NCBI GenBank assembly: GCA_964606385.1
Contig: CAZSFZ010000020.1
Span: forward strand, 1 to 44,351
Source: Aquincolibacterium sp964606385
Lineage (GTDB): Bacteria; Omnitrophota; Omnitrophia; Omnitrophales; Aquincolibacteriaceae
Reading direction: 5' to 3'
Length of the DNA stretch: 44,351 nucleotides
The translations under genes were made by a program, and so were the position numbers. The notes under the pieces are model-generated. The model was given only the letters and a program-made list of their open reading frames with translations, did no database searches and was not told where the DNA came from. Below, piece by piece: positions 1 to 8,800 of this stretch (its first letter is position 1; each line of letters opens with the position of its first letter).

Positions 1-333
1 GGCTGGGTTCATTCCCTGAAGAGTCTCCTCAGTAAATCCGTCCGGGCCGCCGACCACGATCTCAAGGACCTGGACGCCCGAGTTCATGCATTTTTGAAGT
101 TCACGCGCAAGGTCCTCAGAGGTCAGTTGCTTGCTCTTTTTGCTTCGCTCGCAAACCCAAAAATACGTTTTGAGCTTTGACGGATACGCGCCGGTCACGC
201 ATGGCAAAAAATGCGCGCTCCTTTCTATATAATTCTCAACCAGAGCATGGGCCGCAGGCGACTTGAAACCTTTGGCAGGAGCTTGCCCTGGTTTGAGCCA
301 GGCGAATGAGAATCGGATGCGCATGAAACGCAT
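1..333 (-). CDS. rlmH: RlmH, 23S rRNA pseudouridine-1915 N3-methyltransferase (C-terminus cut by window edge)
   Basis: The minus strand is open from an ATG at 333 to the window edge (111 codons, no stop), so the C-terminus is missing. The visible part has the SPOUT-fold RlmH hallmarks: a T-S-E-D-L-A-R-E-L segment near residue 71-79, then a V-L-E-I-V-V-G-G-P-D-G-F stretch at 89-100, the SAM-binding knot glycine loop. RlmH methylates the pseudouridine at position 1915 of 23S rRNA in assembled ribosomes. A second ATG lies at 324. The gene is divergent from the radical SAM gene that starts at 402, leaving a 68 nt shared upstream region. Family call is confident; the 5' end is less so because no strong Shine-Dalgarno stands before 333. 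Confidence 0.85.
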   Translation of the reverse strand, partial: MRFMRIRFSFAWLKPGQAPAKGFKSPAAHALVENYIERSAHFLPCVTGAYPSKLKTYFWVCERSKKSKQLTSEDLARELQKCMNSGVQVLEIVVGGPDGFTEETLQGMNPA

Positions 334-401
334 TTTATCATAACTCGTTACAGAAATATTTTTCTCTTCTCAAGCCTGAAAGGAGCGGTTACCATGAGCC
401 C

Positions 402-1559
402 ATGGCCTTAAAAAACATCCCCAAGATCAACCGTATTTATCTTGACCCCAACGCCTCAAATGCGCCTCTCGCCAAACGCATCCTGCGTACACTCCGCGGC
501 GTTCCCGTCACGATCGTCAAAAATAAAAGTGCCTTTCTCCGAAATGTCGGGGAAATACCTCTCGCGGCCGGGAAGCACAGTCTTTGGCTCACGAATTTTA
601 AAGGGGATTTTCTCAAGCCCTGCCCCGCCACGGGAACGGAATATCTTTGTTGCCGTTACAGGAACCTTAACGCGCAAACCTACTGCCCGCTCGACTGCTC
701 CTACTGCATCCTTCAAAATTATCTGAATGTCCCGCTCATCACGGTTTACGTGAATATCGGGAATATCACACGCGAGATCGATCAGGTCATGGCAAGAGAA
801 CCGGCCCGGCTTTTCAGAATGGGCACGGGAGAGCTTACGGACAGCCTCGCGCTGGACCCAATGACCCGGTTCAATGAACACCTGATCCGCCACGCGTTCG
901 GCAAACCCATGATCCTTGAGATTAAGACCAAGACCGCTTGGGTCGATCACCTGCCGAAGATCTCCAAAGGCAATGTCATCGTCTCCTGGTCACTTAATCC
1001 CGACGCTTTCATCAAAACGGAAGAGCATAAGACGGCATCGCTGGATGCCCGCCTGAAAGCCGCGCAAAAGGTGCTCCGGAAAGGTTACCGGCTGGGTTTT
1101 CATTTTGATCCCCTGCTCATGCTTCCGGGATGGGAACATGCCTATGGCGCTTTGATCGAAAAATTAACGAACGCGGTCCCGGAGAAAGAGGTCATGTGGA
1201 TCAGCCTGGGCAGCCTGCGCTATCCGCCCTCGCTCAAAAAGATCATTGAAGAACGTTTCCCGAAAACCAGGATCACAGCGGCGGAATCGATCCGGGGATT
1301 GGACGGCAAGACCCGCTACTTCCGTCCGGAGCGCGTCCGGCTTTACCGGCATCTTGTCGCGGAACTTCGCAAACGATGGAAAGATGTTTTTATTTACTTT
1401 TGCATGGAAAACCAGCCGGTCTGGAAGGATGTGATAGGCTTCGCGCCGGAGAATAATGCCGACCTTGATTTTTTATTTCACGAAAGTATCGCGAAGCGTT
1501 TTCCCGACCTCAGACTTCCCGATCCTGACCCGGAAGTCTACCGCCGCGCTTCGGAATAA
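402..1559 (+). CDS. Spore photoproduct lyase-like radical SAM protein
   Basis: 385 residues. A radical SAM cluster motif C-x3-C-x2-C sits at C95, C99 and C102 in the context Y-C-P-L-D-C-S-Y-C-I-L-Q, which matches the SplB family (which uses C-x3-C-x2-C with an aromatic before the last Cys). Family members reductively cleave S-adenosylmethionine; true SplB repairs the spore photoproduct thymine dimer. The organism is not an obvious spore former, so the actual substrate is unknown; SplB-like proteins are widespread in non-spore-formers. The start is ambiguous: an AGGAG at 381-385 is ideally spaced for an ATG at 394 that opens only a five-codon frame, while the ATG at 402 is the first in-frame start. 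The gene is convergent with the oxidase-like gene, with only 9 nt between stops. Confidence 0.8.
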   Translation: MALKNIPKINRIYLDPNASNAPLAKRILRTLRGVPVTIVKNKSAFLRNVGEIPLAAGKHSLWLTNFKGDFLKPCPATGTEYLCCRYRNLNAQTYCPLDCSYCILQNYLNVPLITVYVNIGNITREIDQVMAREPARLFRMGTGELTDSLALDPMTRFNEHLIRHAFGKPMILEIKTKTAWVDHLPKISKGNVIVSWSLNPDAFIKTEEHKTASLDARLKAAQKVLRKGYRLGFHFDPLLMLPGWEHAYGALIEKLTNAVPEKEVMWISLGSLRYPPSLKKIIEERFPKTRITAAESIRGLDGKTRYFRPERVRLYRHLVAELRKRWKDVFIYFCMENQPVWKDVIGFAPENNADLDFLFHESIAKRFPDLRLPDPDPEVYRRASE

Positions 1560-1568
1560 AACTTTCCT

Positions 1569-2252
1569 TTATTTCCCTAAACGCTCGATCTCTTCCAGGG
1601 AATGGTTCATGTGGTCCCGCTCATCAAGCCCCACACGCCGCACGAGGTCCGCTAGGGACTTTTGCTTGGGATAATATTTGAACCACACGGATTCCACGGG
1701 CATATTGTCGAATTCCGGATGTTCCTGCGCATAAAGCATGTATTCATGCTCGGCATGGGATTCAAACGCGGCGTTCATGGCGAAAGACCAGACGGGATTC
1801 ATCCAGTACATGACCCGCGTGATGAAGAAATAGACGAAGGTCATGGCCTTGGGCATCGCAAAATGCCGCAGCCAGCAGAGTTTGATCCCCATCTGGTGGC
1901 AGAGGTCGGCCCAAAGCAGCATGTGCCACTGTTCGTTATCCTGGGACTCCCGGCCCAGCTGGATATGACGGAGCGCCGTTTCGACTTTTTCCGGAGAGAC
2001 CTTTTTCGTCCCGCTGTAAAGCTTGGATAAATAATGATACGAACCGTTCTCCCAGGCCCAGTAAGGATAGCGTGCGAGGATCTCGAGCACCATGACCTTC
2101 GGAAGCGACCTTGGCTTTCCGTAAAGCACGTCAAATTGCCAGAACATGAACCGAAGCATCAAATTCGCCGGAAGTTTCGGTGTCGCGAGCGTCCGCTCCT
2201 GCTCCGCCTTCAGGTCCAGCGTCTTTCCCATCGTGTAGACATATTGACCCAT
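1569..2252 (-). CDS. Alternative oxidase-like diiron carboxylate protein
   Basis: 227 residues. Four helices carry the ligand pattern expected of the AOX/PTOX diiron family: E68 (A-W-E-N-G), E107 with H110 (D-N-E-Q-W-H), E164 (A-F-E-S-H-A) and E211 with H214 (D-E-R-D-H-M-N-H). The last motif mirrors the R-A-D-E-A-H-H-R-D-V-N-H signature of alternative oxidases. Two hydrophobic stretches near residues 120-160 fit a monotopic membrane association. Known AOX proteins oxidise ubiquinol and reduce oxygen to water without proton pumping; that role here is inferred. A strong Shine-Dalgarno (GGGGAGG) precedes the ATG at 2252. A ferritin-like or hydroxylase role in the same fold is the alternative. 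Confidence 0.65.
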   Translation of the reverse strand: MGQYVYTMGKTLDLKAEQERTLATPKLPANLMLRFMFWQFDVLYGKPRSLPKVMVLEILARYPYWAWENGSYHYLSKLYSGTKKVSPEKVETALRHIQLGRESQDNEQWHMLLWADLCHQMGIKLCWLRHFAMPKAMTFVYFFITRVMYWMNPVWSFAMNAAFESHAEHEYMLYAQEHPEFDNMPVESVWFKYYPKQKSLADLVRRVGLDERDHMNHSLEEIERLGK

Positions 2253-2446
2253 CGCAACCTCCCCGCGTGAATAAAAAAAACTTTTTTGATATCCGCCCCG
2301 GCCGCTAAGGTATCGGAAACCTTCTGCTTCTGCAATAGAAATCCCTGCCGAAAAAAGCTTCCCCAGGACTCCTCCTGCGGATATACTTCGTTTTGTTGTG
2401 GCGTTTCACAGACAGCTTGCGATCTTAAAATCCAAGGGGGATTTTT
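2253..2446. promoter_or_regulatory. Divergent intergenic region between the oxidase-like gene and the pilT-like gene
   Basis: 194 nt without a convincing gene. It must hold the promoters of both divergent genes. A possible plus-strand -10 (TAAAAT, near 2425-2430) precedes the pilT-like ATG, whose AGGGGGAT Shine-Dalgarno is at about 2434-2441; no good -35 is visible. Runs of A and T lie at 2273-2287 next to the oxidase start. Confidence 0.3.
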
Positions 2447-3616
2447 ATGACGGATGATTCGTTCTACATTCTCGGCGATGATGCGGATGATTCCCAACAG
2501 GCGGCTCCCAAAACGCCCAAGATCATCAAACCGGCTCCCAAAAGCAAAGATGCCATCCTGAATATCCTCAAAACGGCCGCGAGCCGGAACGCTTCGGATA
2601 TCCATCTTCAGGTGGGAAGCCAGCCCATCATACGGATCGACGGCATCCTGAGTCCATTCGCTTCGGCAAAAGTGATCACGCCGGACTTTATGACGGACGT
2701 GGTCGACACCTTCTTGAACGAAAAACAGAAAAAGCGTCTTGACGATGAAAGGCAATGTGATTGCTCCGTCACACTTCCCGGCTTCACCCACCGGTTCCGT
2801 CTCAACCTTTTTTATCAAAGGAATAATCTGAGCTGCGTTTTTCGTTCTAATCCGGTTGTCCCCCCCACGATCGAACAGCTTGGGCTTCCTCCCCTCATGG
2901 CCAAACTCGCGAATTTGCCTCATGGACTCGTTTTGATCACGGGTGCCACGGGCTCGGGAAAGACCACAACGCTCGCGGCCATCGTGGATCATATGAATAA
3001 ACACAGGAATGCTCATGTCATCACGATCGCGGACCCGATCGAATATGTTCACAAGAACAGAAGCTGTCTGATCAGCCAGCGCGAAGTCGGAGATGATGCG
3101 ATCTCCTTCGCAAGCGCTTTGCGTGTGGCGCTCCGTGAAGATCCGGATGTGATCATCGTGGAGGAAATTCGCGACCTCGAGACCATCTCTTTCGCGCTGA
3201 CAGCCGCTGAAACGGGGCATTTGGTTTTTGCGACACTGCACACAAACGATGTGGTCCAGGCGATCGACCGTATCATTGATATCTTTCCGCCCGAGCAACA
3301 GACTCAAATCAGAGTCCAAATGGCGATGACGCTCCAAGCGGTCGTTTCCCAGATCCTCCTCAAGCGGCAGGACGGGCCGGGCCGCGTGGCTATTTTTGAG
3401 GCCATGCCTGTCACAACGCCGATCCGCCACTTGATCCGGAACAATCAGACGGTCCAGATCTACAATGTGATTTCGACAAGCCGCGCTCAAGGCATGCTCT
3501 TGCGAACCGATGCGCTAAAAGAATACGTCGCGCGAGGGATTGTTTCCCAAGAAGATGCGGACGAATACACCTTTAATGTAGAGCTTCTGCGAGGCGATCA
3601 GGGAGGCAGTAAATAA
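2447..3616 (+). CDS. PilT-type secretion/twitching ATPase
   Basis: 389 residues. The core matches the PilT/VirB11 secretion ATPase family: Walker A G-A-T-G-S-G-K-T at 166-173, the Asp box around I-A-D-P-I-E-Y (194-200), a Walker B region I-I-V-E-E-I-R-D (236-243) and the His-box T-L-H-T-N-D (263-268). PilT proteins are cytosolic hexamers that power type IV pilus retraction. The Walker B usually reads G-E-M-R-D in PilT; here a Glu replaces the Gly. An N-terminal acidic extension of about 35 residues precedes the domain. The C-terminal P-I-R-H-L-I-R-N corresponds to the A-I-R-N-L-I-R-E motif of retraction ATPases. No other pilus gene is nearby, so partners must be elsewhere. Confidence 0.88.
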   Translation: MTDDSFYILGDDADDSQQAAPKTPKIIKPAPKSKDAILNILKTAASRNASDIHLQVGSQPIIRIDGILSPFASAKVITPDFMTDVVDTFLNEKQKKRLDDERQCDCSVTLPGFTHRFRLNLFYQRNNLSCVFRSNPVVPPTIEQLGLPPLMAKLANLPHGLVLITGATGSGKTTTLAAIVDHMNKHRNAHVITIADPIEYVHKNRSCLISQREVGDDAISFASALRVALREDPDVIIVEEIRDLETISFALTAAETGHLVFATLHTNDVVQAIDRIIDIFPPEQQTQIRVQMAMTLQAVVSQILLKRQDGPGRVAIFEAMPVTTPIRHLIRNNQTVQIYNVISTSRAQGMLLRTDALKEYVARGIVSQEDADEYTFNVELLRGDQGGSK

Positions 3617-3647
3617 ACGGTCGTCCGACAAAATCGACAATGGCCTT

Positions 3648-4259
3648 TTAAGATTCCTGCCCTCTTAAATAAGTTTTTCGCCTCACAGGGAACCGGTCTT
3701 CATAATAGGCCGCGTGCTTCTTCCCGGGAAATTGTCCGTTGTAGGTGATCACCAGATCCGCCTCCGCGATATCCAGCGGAAAATCCTCAAAAACAAAATA
3801 AACGCAATTTTTCGCTCCGTTCTCCCACACGAACGGAAATCTTCCTTGATCCTTAAGAAATTGAATATCCGGTTCGTCTCCCTTGGCCATTTTTGAATCA
3901 TAAAGTTTGAGCGGTTCAAAAACACGGCCGTCCTTCCCTTCGGGTGTCCGTTCGATCAGCTGAATCGCATCGATCTGAAGCCGGGCCTGTGCTTTCTTGG
4001 ATGCCAATTCAAAATTAACGGTCCCGGTGAGTGCCGTCCACGTATCCCCTTGCTTCCGTTCCCCCGTCAGCATGCCCACCCCCATTAAAACATCCTCAAC
4101 TGAAATATGAAGAAGCCCCCCGATCTTATCGAACGGGTACTGGATATCCTCCACCACCACGGGCCCCGCCGCCGCCTTCGCGCTGGACGAAAAATAAAAA
4201 AATCCCGCCAACGCGAGAACCATTCCCATCATCCCCACCGCTATCCAAACCTTTTTCAT
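3648..4259 (-). CDS. Secreted protein of unknown function
   Basis: 203 residues. It begins with a Sec-type signal peptide (basic M-K-K-V, hydrophobic core, Ala-rich cleavage region near A28-A31). The mature part is mixed alpha/beta with several aromatic residues and no motif that I recognise. It is convergent with the pilT-like gene, with 31 nt between stops. Most likely a periplasmic or envelope protein; function unknown. Confidence 0.6.
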   Translation of the reverse strand: MKKVWIAVGMMGMVLALAGFFYFSSSAKAAAGPVVVEDIQYPFDKIGGLLHISVEDVLMGVGMLTGERKQGDTWTALTGTVNFELASKKAQARLQIDAIQLIERTPEGKDGRVFEPLKLYDSKMAKGDEPDIQFLKDQGRFPFVWENGAKNCVYFVFEDFPLDIAEADLVITYNGQFPGKKHAAYYEDRFPVRRKTYLRGQES

Positions 4260-4287
4260 AGAATATCTTTCAGAGTTTGCACTGACT

Positions 4288-4683
4288 TTAGACCCAAAGA
4301 ATACGGATCTCTTTTTCTACCGCATGAAATTCTTTGTCAGCGGTCAAAAGCTCAGCACGTCGGATCTTTGCCAGTGCGGCGGCAAAACTATCCGCATAGG
4401 GAAGTTTATGCTGGGCCTTATAAATTGCGGCCTGCCGCGCTGTCTCCCGGCCGGCAGGATCAATTTCGATCGGCAAGGTATCGATTACCGCTATGATCTG
4501 TTCCGCTTTTACCTGCCCAAATCTACGGATCAGGATATAGCAAACCTCCCCCCAATTAACGGCGCTCATAAGCACATGTTCCCCCCGTTCCGAAGCGGTC
4601 TCCATGGCGCGGGTCACGACCTCACATCCGTGGCTTCCGTCCAGATAGATCAGCAACGCTGAAGCATCCAGGACCTTGATCAT
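4288..4683 (-). CDS. vapC: PIN-domain toxin of VapC type
   Basis: 131 residues, the usual VapC length. The PIN-domain acidic residues are present: D6 (V-L-D-A-S-A-L), E46 (N-W-G-E-V), D98 (P-Y-A-D-S-F-A-A-A-L-A) and D116 (T-A-D-K-E-F). VapC toxins are Mg2+-dependent endoribonucleases that usually cut tRNA or rRNA. The ATG overlaps the stop codon of the upstream AbrB-type gene by 4 nt (4680-4683), so the two are translationally coupled as a toxin-antitoxin operon. Confidence 0.88.
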   Translation of the reverse strand: MIKVLDASALLIYLDGSHGCEVVTRAMETASERGEHVLMSAVNWGEVCYILIRRFGQVKAEQIIAVIDTLPIEIDPAGRETARQAAIYKAQHKLPYADSFAAALAKIRRAELLTADKEFHAVEKEIRILWV

Positions 4684-4922
4684 TTGCTGTCTTCCCGTCC
4701 TTTTTCCGCTTTTCTTTCATCAAGAAGATCCCGTGTCAAGGCCCCGTTGGTCTTTAGCATACCAGCCACACGCCTAAAATAATCCTTCGTCATAGGCTGA
4801 AAAATGATCTTCCCCTCCGATTCCACCACACAGAACCGTGTTCCTTTTTTAATGTTCAAACGCTTTCGGATCGATGCCGGGATCACAACCTGCCCCTTTA
4901 CTGTAATCGCTGTATAGGTCAT
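4680..4922 (-). CDS. vapB: AbrB/SpoVT-fold antitoxin (VapB type)
   Basis: 80 residues. The N-terminal half is a swapped-hairpin AbrB domain (V-T-V/K-G-Q-V-V-I-P-A-S-I-R-K-R-L pattern at about 7-22). The C-terminal part, charged and Lys/Glu rich, would wrap the PIN toxin. Antitoxins of this type neutralise VapC and repress their own promoter. A strong AGGAGG Shine-Dalgarno at 4931-4936 precedes the ATG. Overlaps vapC by 4 nt. Local DNA is AT-richer than the genes further right. Confidence 0.88.
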   Translation of the reverse strand: MTYTAITVKGQVVIPASIRKRLNIKKGTRFCVVESEGKIIFQPMTKDYFRRVAGMLKTNGALTRDLLDERKAEKGREDSK

Positions 4923-4923
4923 A

Positions 4924-4971
4924 TGACTTACCTCCTATTAAAAGTATTACATATAATAAAAAGTAAGTCAA
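4924..4971 (-). promoter_or_regulatory. Promoter and inverted-repeat operator of the vapBC pair
   Basis: On the minus strand a TTGACT -35 (4971-4966), a 16 nt spacer and a TAATAC -10 (4949-4944) precede the antitoxin. A perfect 8 bp inverted repeat, TGACTTAC at 4924-4931 and GTAAGTCA at 4963-4970, brackets the promoter. The distal arm overlaps the -35 and the proximal arm abuts the Shine-Dalgarno. This is the arrangement expected for autorepression by an AbrB-type antitoxin complex. Confidence 0.6.
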
Positions 4972-4989
4972 ACAAGCTAAAAACAACGC

Positions 4990-5892
4990 TCACTGCAATC
5001 TATAAACCTTGATCCGCTCCTTCAAATGCTCCTGCACCGGCGGTAAAAGGCCGGGAAGATATTTGTGATAAGCCCCTTGTTCCGCCAGCATATTGTCACG
5101 GATCCAGACCAGCATTTCTTTCTCTCTGGCTTCATCCCCCGTCAGCTCCGACATGCGCTGTGCGGCCGGATACAGCATCACCCACCCCGATTCTCCAAAA
5201 GCGACTATCGCCTCATCCTTCCGCGGAAGCATCTGCTCATAAAAACCCTTGGCTTCCGCGAATTTGCCCGCATGTTCCGCGAGCATCGCCTGCTTGCCCA
5301 AACGAAGGATCTCCGTTTCCTCCGGAAGCTCTTTCTCTAGAAATTTTTTCTGAGAGCCATAATCCGCCTTATAAAAATCATTCGCTTTCTGAATAGGCTT
5401 CGTCCGACGATCTATCGAAGGCTTCTGCCCTTCTATCTTCTCCCCACGCTTCTGCGCCTCGATTTTCTTTAGAAGACGCATCCGCATCTCAGTGTATCGA
5501 TGCCATGAAGGTTCATTCTTTTTTAATTTACTCAAAAATATATCTACATACTGGATTGATTTTTCATAACTTCCCGTCTTTTCATAAAAACGAGCCAATT
5601 CGCCTAAAGCTACCGCTTCCACGCTAGAGCCTTTAGAAAATTCGTATGCCTCCAGAAAATAGCGTTCAGCCCGCGGGTAATCACCTTGCTTAAAAGAAGC
5701 ATCCCCCGCACGGAGCAACCCATGAAATTTGTCCTGCCCTCTCATAGCAGCATAATATTCTTCATCAGTCATAAATTTATAATTAGGCGGAAAAACAGCT
5801 TTTTTCGATTCACTTAAAACATTACCGATATTGAAAAACATGATTAAAACAATCAACAGCGATACACGCAGCGAAATTATTCGGCGATTCAT
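4990..5892 (-). CDS. Secreted TPR-like protein downstream of the giant gene
   Basis: 300 residues from the ATG at 5892. An earlier in-frame start at 5943 would lie inside the giant gene and lacks the signal peptide at its end. From 5892 the protein opens with a signal peptide or membrane anchor (basic M-N-R-R, then a Leu/Ile/Val-rich stretch). Residues from about 60 to 130 have tetratricopeptide-like helix pairs (A-G-D-A-S-F-K-Q-G-D-Y-P-R-A-E-R-Y-F and A-L-G-E-L-A-R-F-Y-E-K-T-G-S-Y-E-K-S), and another TPR-like pair follows near 210-235. The start lies 2 nt downstream of the giant gene's stop, so it belongs to the same transcript. It is strikingly AT-rich (a 60 nt line at 5521-5580 is about 25% GC). 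It could be a chaperone, partner or immunity protein for the giant; that is speculation from position. Confidence 0.7.
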   Translation of the reverse strand: MNRRIISLRVSLLIVLIMFFNIGNVLSESKKAVFPPNYKFMTDEEYYAAMRGQDKFHGLLRAGDASFKQGDYPRAERYFLEAYEFSKGSSVEAVALGELARFYEKTGSYEKSIQYVDIFLSKLKKNEPSWHRYTEMRMRLLKKIEAQKRGEKIEGQKPSIDRRTKPIQKANDFYKADYGSQKKFLEKELPEETEILRLGKQAMLAEHAGKFAEAKGFYEQMLPRKDEAIVAFGESGWVMLYPAAQRMSELTGDEAREKEMLVWIRDNMLAEQGAYHKYLPGLLPPVQEHLKERIKVYRLQ

Positions 5893-5893
5893 T

Positions 5894-8800
5894 TTAATTC
5901 CTATCTCCAAAGGGGGATATATAATCTGCTGGATTAACTTCAATAACTCCGTTCTTTATGGAAATGCCGGTTGTAGCGGAAGAGAGAAAATCGCGCAATA
6001 ATTCGGGATTATTATTGGATGCCTTCAGGCTTAGATCTCTCATAAATAAACTTGTTTTCCTGGCTATTTCCCGTTCTTCTTCATTTGCATAAGCAAATTC
6101 CGGACGATAACTAAAGTCGCTATGCCCTGCACCGATGACTTCGATATTGTATTGATTGAGGATCGGCACGACATTGCCATTCGAATCTGTTATCTGAAAA
6201 TCACGATGCTCAATAAACGGGACATCGAAGCCCGGCTTCACACCTCTCACGCGGATAAGTGTTTCAAGATAAGGGTCATTAATAATACCATCCCCCACAT
6301 AAGGCCCTTCATAGACGACCAGCGTTTTAATCTGAGAACGATACGGGTTTTGCGCGTCCTCCAACACTTCGATCATGGGCTGAAAATCGCCTGAATGCGC
6401 GAAATGAACAAACGGTAAATTAGCCGGCAATTGGAACCTCTCTCGATTCAATTCAATGAGTTCGTAATACCGGGTAAGCTCGCGATCCAGCTCATCACGC
6501 ATAAAATTGCACCCAAAGAAAGTATCGGCCATCCAACGAAAAACATTTCCGACCAGACCGGTTTCTTCATAAAGCGTCAAAGGCAAGGAACCTGTGGTTA
6601 AAATATTTCCGTGCCGGTCCCTCGCGAGATTACCCGATTCATCGAAAAGCACAACACCGGGGGTGCCATTCCTTCCTTGGTCATCGGACAGATCATGCAT
6701 GAAGGCATCCATGATGGTCGAGATAGAATCTGCCGATTGATGCGAGTTCCAAAAACCGTTGCCAAAAGTCATTCCAGAAAGCTGGGCGATCTGCCCCGGA
6801 GTGAGATTGGTATTGAAATCATAAAGGAGCTGGTTCAGATCCTGAAGATCTGGAGCCGCTGTAAAATCGAAGTTAAAACGTCCATCCGCCGCGAGATAAT
6901 TGGATATACCCAACCTGTAATTCGTGAATTCGATGGCCCCCTGAGCGTTAAATGAAAGCCGTCCATAGACTTCTCCCTGCCAGTCTTTAAAGCTGATCTC
7001 TTTGATTCGCCCGTTTGGATCCAACGCGTCTGTCCGCGATTCACCATTAGGCATTCGCTCTGTCACCGTCGCTCCCGTAATCCTTCCCTCATTGTCAGTA
7101 TCCCATGCAATAAGCCGCCGCGTGTTGCCGTTTGCGTCTTTTTCATAGATCATCTGGATCTCAAGCCGCGTACCTTTCGGCAGATAAACAAATCCTATGG
7201 TTTTTCCATTTTGGGTCATTTCAACACGCTTGGCAGGCTCACCTTCATAGATAATGTCTTCTGCTGCCGGGATACCGTTCTGGATCAATTGCCCGAGATT
7301 CTGTCCCGCGGAAGTGAATTCCATGAGCGTTTCGCGGGTAAATAGCATTGTTGCATATCGATCGATACCTTCAGCCAGACCATCTTCCATTACTAAATCG
7401 AACAACTGGGTCAAGCTGGTAGGATCAAAAAAATGATAAACAGATTCATCCACAGACTTAATGATGCTATCCACAAAGCTGAATCGGTTTGGTGAAGCAA
7501 GAAAATCCGAGAAGATCCCGCCGATCAGCCGGCTCGACAAGGATCCCCATAGTGACTCATCAAGACTTAATCGATCGATCACAAAACCTGCGGCCAACGA
7601 AAAAACACCTCCCAGCGTATCCCTATTTAGAACCGCATCTCGGATGAAATGGAAAACACCCTCCGGAGAAAACACGGCTCCCGGATTGATGAGTAAATTC
7701 GAAATATTACCGGCAATCGAGGCGAACGGAAGACCGATCAGCTGAGCGAATTGTGAGTTAAATCCCATGGAACGGCCGAGGAGGTCGAGGCCGCCGAGGG
7801 TAAATTGGGAAGTGAGCTGGGGAACGATCTCGGTGAAGGGTTTGAGGCTGAAATTACCGCTGAAAAACGAGGTGAGGCCAGTGCTCGCAATAACCGAAAG
7901 AGCCCCTGAGATGGGCGGCGCGAGGCCAATGTGATTTGAGATCTGAGATACGCCTTGAAAAGCCAGCATTTGGAGCCCGGAACGGATAAAGCCCGATGTC
8001 ACATTCCCGATCCCCAGGAAGCCTCCTCCTACAAAAGCTCCCGCAAGCTGCGACAACTGGGGATTGAGGCCCAGCCCTTCGAGCCCCTTCGAGACGCTGA
8101 TCATCAGCCCTGCCGCGACGAGCTGGCGCGCCATGACCTGCCCTTTGGTAAAGGCATGCCCGATGATGTTCCCGGATGCATCGCGGATCACATCTCCGGA
8201 CCCCTGAAGCAGGAAATCCTTCATACTGATGAGTCCCGAACCTATCGAATTCAGACCGCCGCTGAAACACTCTTTCAGGAAAACAAACCCGTTCTGGAAG
8301 AATCGCCCCACATACGTCACGGAATTCCAAAGCATTTTGCCGATATAGAGAAAACCTTGCTTGATCGTTGAAAAAATACCCTGCGACGTGATCGCTGAGA
8401 AAACCGACTTCAACCCTTGGACTATAAGACCGCCGAGTCCCGCAACGATACCGACGATCCCCGCGACTAGCGCCGCATAGCCCAGGAATTTCCCGAACGT
8501 GGGGCTGAATATCGAAACCACCATGCTCGCCGCGGTCAAGACCAGGGACGCGACAAAAAAGAAAATGAACCAGAAAGCGCCCCGGATCTTCATCGCTTCT
8601 TCATCCGACAGCTTTTTTGACGCGATCACCTGTTCTTCGGAAGCTAAAAGGTATCCCGTGTTGCTATGGACCGCCCATACTTTCAGGAACTGATCTTTCG
8701 TGATCGTTACCGATTCCCCGAACACCCCTTTACCCGTTTCCCGGTAGGTCACTTCCGAATCCGTGACCCTCTCGAGCACCACAAAATGATCCTCCCCGAT

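Noticed and set aside
2210..3490. Long minus-strand open frame (426 residues) opposite the pilT-like gene
   Set aside because: Composition is rich in Arg, Asp and His, typical of the antisense of a GC-rich gene, and there is no ribosome site; the opposite strand encodes a clear ATPase.
5893..5943. Upstream start for the TPR gene at 5943
   Set aside because: It would overlap the giant gene by 50 nt and place the signal peptide 17 residues in; the ATG at 5892 has a ribosome site and puts the signal peptide first.
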